In this document: positions 63,011 through 64,000 of the stretch, piece by piece | Numbering within the stretch: position 1 is the first letter of the stretch | How the letters are laid out: each line of letters begins with the position of its first letter | Source of the DNA: Mucilaginibacter aurantiaciroseus | Lineage (GTDB): Bacteria; Bacteroidota; Bacteroidia; Sphingobacteriales; Sphingobacteriaceae | Assembly (NCBI RefSeq): GCF_024055595.1 | Contig: NZ_JAMXOF010000001.1 | Span: forward strand, 744,001-808,000 | Reading direction: 5' to 3' | Length of the DNA stretch: 64,000 bases | The notes under the pieces: model-generated | The model's database searches: none | The model's input: only the letters and a program-made list of their open reading frames with translations | What the model was told of the DNA's origin: nothing | Translations under genes and position numbers: made by a program

Positions 63011-64000
63011 TTAATGGTAACTCATTAAAACTGCTGGCAAAATTGAAGCATCAATTTTTGCGCCCCAGCTGTTCCCATCCCAGCCTATCGGTTTAACATC
63101 ATTAGGCGATAACCATGCATTATTATTGTAGTTAGATGAATTATAATAATTTACCTTGTTGTTTGAAACATTGCTATTGGTAATTTTATATCCGTTTATG
63201 GTGTTCACATAAAGGCCAACATTGGTAAAATATTGTTGTTTACCGTAAATGGTATTATTGATAATGGAATTGTGATCGCCGCCGACTATAGCCATTCCAT
63301 ATTGGCCCGGATCGACCAGGATATTGTTAGATGCTATAAGGTATGATCCCCCATTATCGCCAAGCATAATACCACCTCCACTTGAACTTGGTCCGCCGCC
63401 CCTTATCCAATTGCCATTAATAATAATAGGGCTGGCAGCAGTACCACTACTTTGATACAAGCTAATGGCATCCTCAGGATAACTTTGCCCGAAAATGTTC
63501 TCGCCCTTATTGTTACTTATAGAATTGCCAGCACCGCTTACGGTGTTAAACTGTACAAACTGACCGCGCGGAAAGGGGCCAGCCATGTTCAAAAATTGGT
63601 TGTAGTTTACAACGATACCGCCGCTTGTCGTCTTTTCGGCATAAACCCCGCTGCTTACATTGTTAAAATAATTGTAGTCGATGGTTATGTTTTTACATTG
63701 GTAAAGATAAATGCCAACATCAGTGGAGTTGTATAGTTTATTTTGTGTGATGTGTATGTTGTAGCAGTTAGTTAACGTAATTGCAGGTACCGAGCCCCCG
63801 ATAATTGATTCGCCGCTTATAGTTATATCGTGAGCGCCGGTAAGGTTAATTATTTTTGACGGCTTGTAAACTGAAGTAGCTAAAGTTGGTAAGAATGGCG
63901 AAAGGCGGTGACCGGGTATAGGCGTTTCAGTGATATTGTTAGGTAAGGTCCATTGTACCGAAACGTTATCACCGCCGCCGCCTTGCTTGTGCAATACTTC
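63011..64000 (-). CDS. PA14 and right-handed beta-helix surface protein (partial)
   Basis: The frame is open to the window edge, so the N-terminus is missing. The visible part begins with the end of a PA14 domain (EVLHKQGGGGDNVSVQWTLP, then TPIPGHRLSPF). Then about 270 residues of right-handed parallel beta-helix follow with regular N-rich turns: ITISGESIIGGSVPAITLTN, NIHITQNKLYNSTDVGIYLY, and NNILVDPGQYGMAIVGGDHN. It ends with ILPAVLMSYH. PA14 plus beta-helix suggests a secreted polysaccharide-binding or -cleaving protein such as a pectate-lyase-like enzyme. No catalytic residues can be assigned. Confidence 0.85.
   Translation of the reverse strand, partial: EVLHKQGGGGDNVSVQWTLPNNITETPIPGHRLSPFLPTLATSVYKPSKIINLTGAHDITISGESIIGGSVPAITLTNCYNIHITQNKLYNSTDVGIYLYQCKNITIDYNYFNNVSSGVYAEKTTSGGIVVNYNQFLNMAGPFPRGQFVQFNTVSGAGNSISNNKGENIFGQSYPEDAISLYQSSGTAASPIIINGNWIRGGGPSSSGGGIMLGDNGGSYLIASNNILVDPGQYGMAIVGGDHNSIINNTIYGKQQYFTNVGLYVNTINGYKITNSNVSNNKVNYYNSSNYNNNAWLSPNDVKPIGWDGNSWGAKIDASILPAVLMSYH

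Noticed and set aside
1..64000. Replication origin, prophage or toxin-antitoxin module
   Set aside because: No dnaA-type box cluster, phage structural genes or toxin-antitoxin pair was recognisable.

Overview
The window is chromosomal DNA of a Bacteroidota bacterium, most likely a Sphingobacteriaceae member close to Mucilaginibacter or Pedobacter. Evidence: TAnnTTTG-type -7 promoter elements, weak or absent Shine-Dalgarno sequences, a CzcA-type pump fused to a TolC-like domain, a reg_prop/Y_Y_Y hybrid sensor kinase, FecA-like, imelysin and DUF4856 genes, MltG/PASTA/Ddl clustering and many short palindromic intergenic repeats. Genus assignment is inference. I saw no plasmid, phage or CRISPR signature; the only stable RNA gene is one tRNA-Ser(UGA).

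Layout. 1-6803 (minus): a NarL-family response regulator followed by a four-gene iron-type operon (DUF4856 lipoprotein, imelysin-like lipoprotein, HTTM membrane protein, FecA-like TonB receptor). A well-formed promoter with a 7-2-7 palindrome abutting its -33 element lies in front of the operon. 7203-8060: a HopJ-GNAT fusion protein. 8294-16226 (plus): a metal-efflux block (His-rich small protein, CzcA-TolC fusion, CzcB adaptor, a frameshifted small membrane ORF, an ABC exporter). 16283-17120: a decayed methyltransferase and a winged-helix protein. 17225-21541: a giant hybrid sensor kinase. A truncated signal-peptide ORF then abuts tRNA-Ser; 8294-21770 may be an accessory segment, though no integrase or att repeat is visible.

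21953-27478: mostly conserved core genes (YihY, thioesterase, MltG, rhodanese, PASTA protein, Ddl), a peptidoglycan-flavoured cluster. 27729-33684 is a decay zone: AraC regulator, two ruined SDR genes, an intact alcohol dehydrogenase, a C40 peptidase lipoprotein, a REP-associated tyrosine transposase (RAYT) with its REP palindromes, and the 3' stump of a MacB-type permease. 34094-44501: FkbM methyltransferase, small secreted proteins, Maa-type acetyltransferase, START and J-KTSC proteins, two sensor kinases, remnants of a third, a DUF3943 outer-membrane protein and a thioesterase. 44655-62019: housekeeping and conserved genes (MATE, rpsO-pnp, uridine kinase, LysM/RlpA, DUF4905, Dps, FadL-like porin, Gly/Tyr-rich lipoprotein, proS, metB-like, TIGR02757, nucleoid-associated protein, mnmE). 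62020-64000: a palindrome-rich spacer and two PA14-type surface protein genes, one broken and one running off the window.

The most unusual signals are: an interspersed palindrome inserted in frame in the TIGR02757 gene; a 7-bp ACCATGA tandem repeat that stacks overlapping ATG mini-ORFs in front of mnmE; the REP/RAYT locus, where a 28-bp piece of the transposase gene sits between two REPs; the HopJ-GNAT fusion; and the NarL-style operator before the iron operon.
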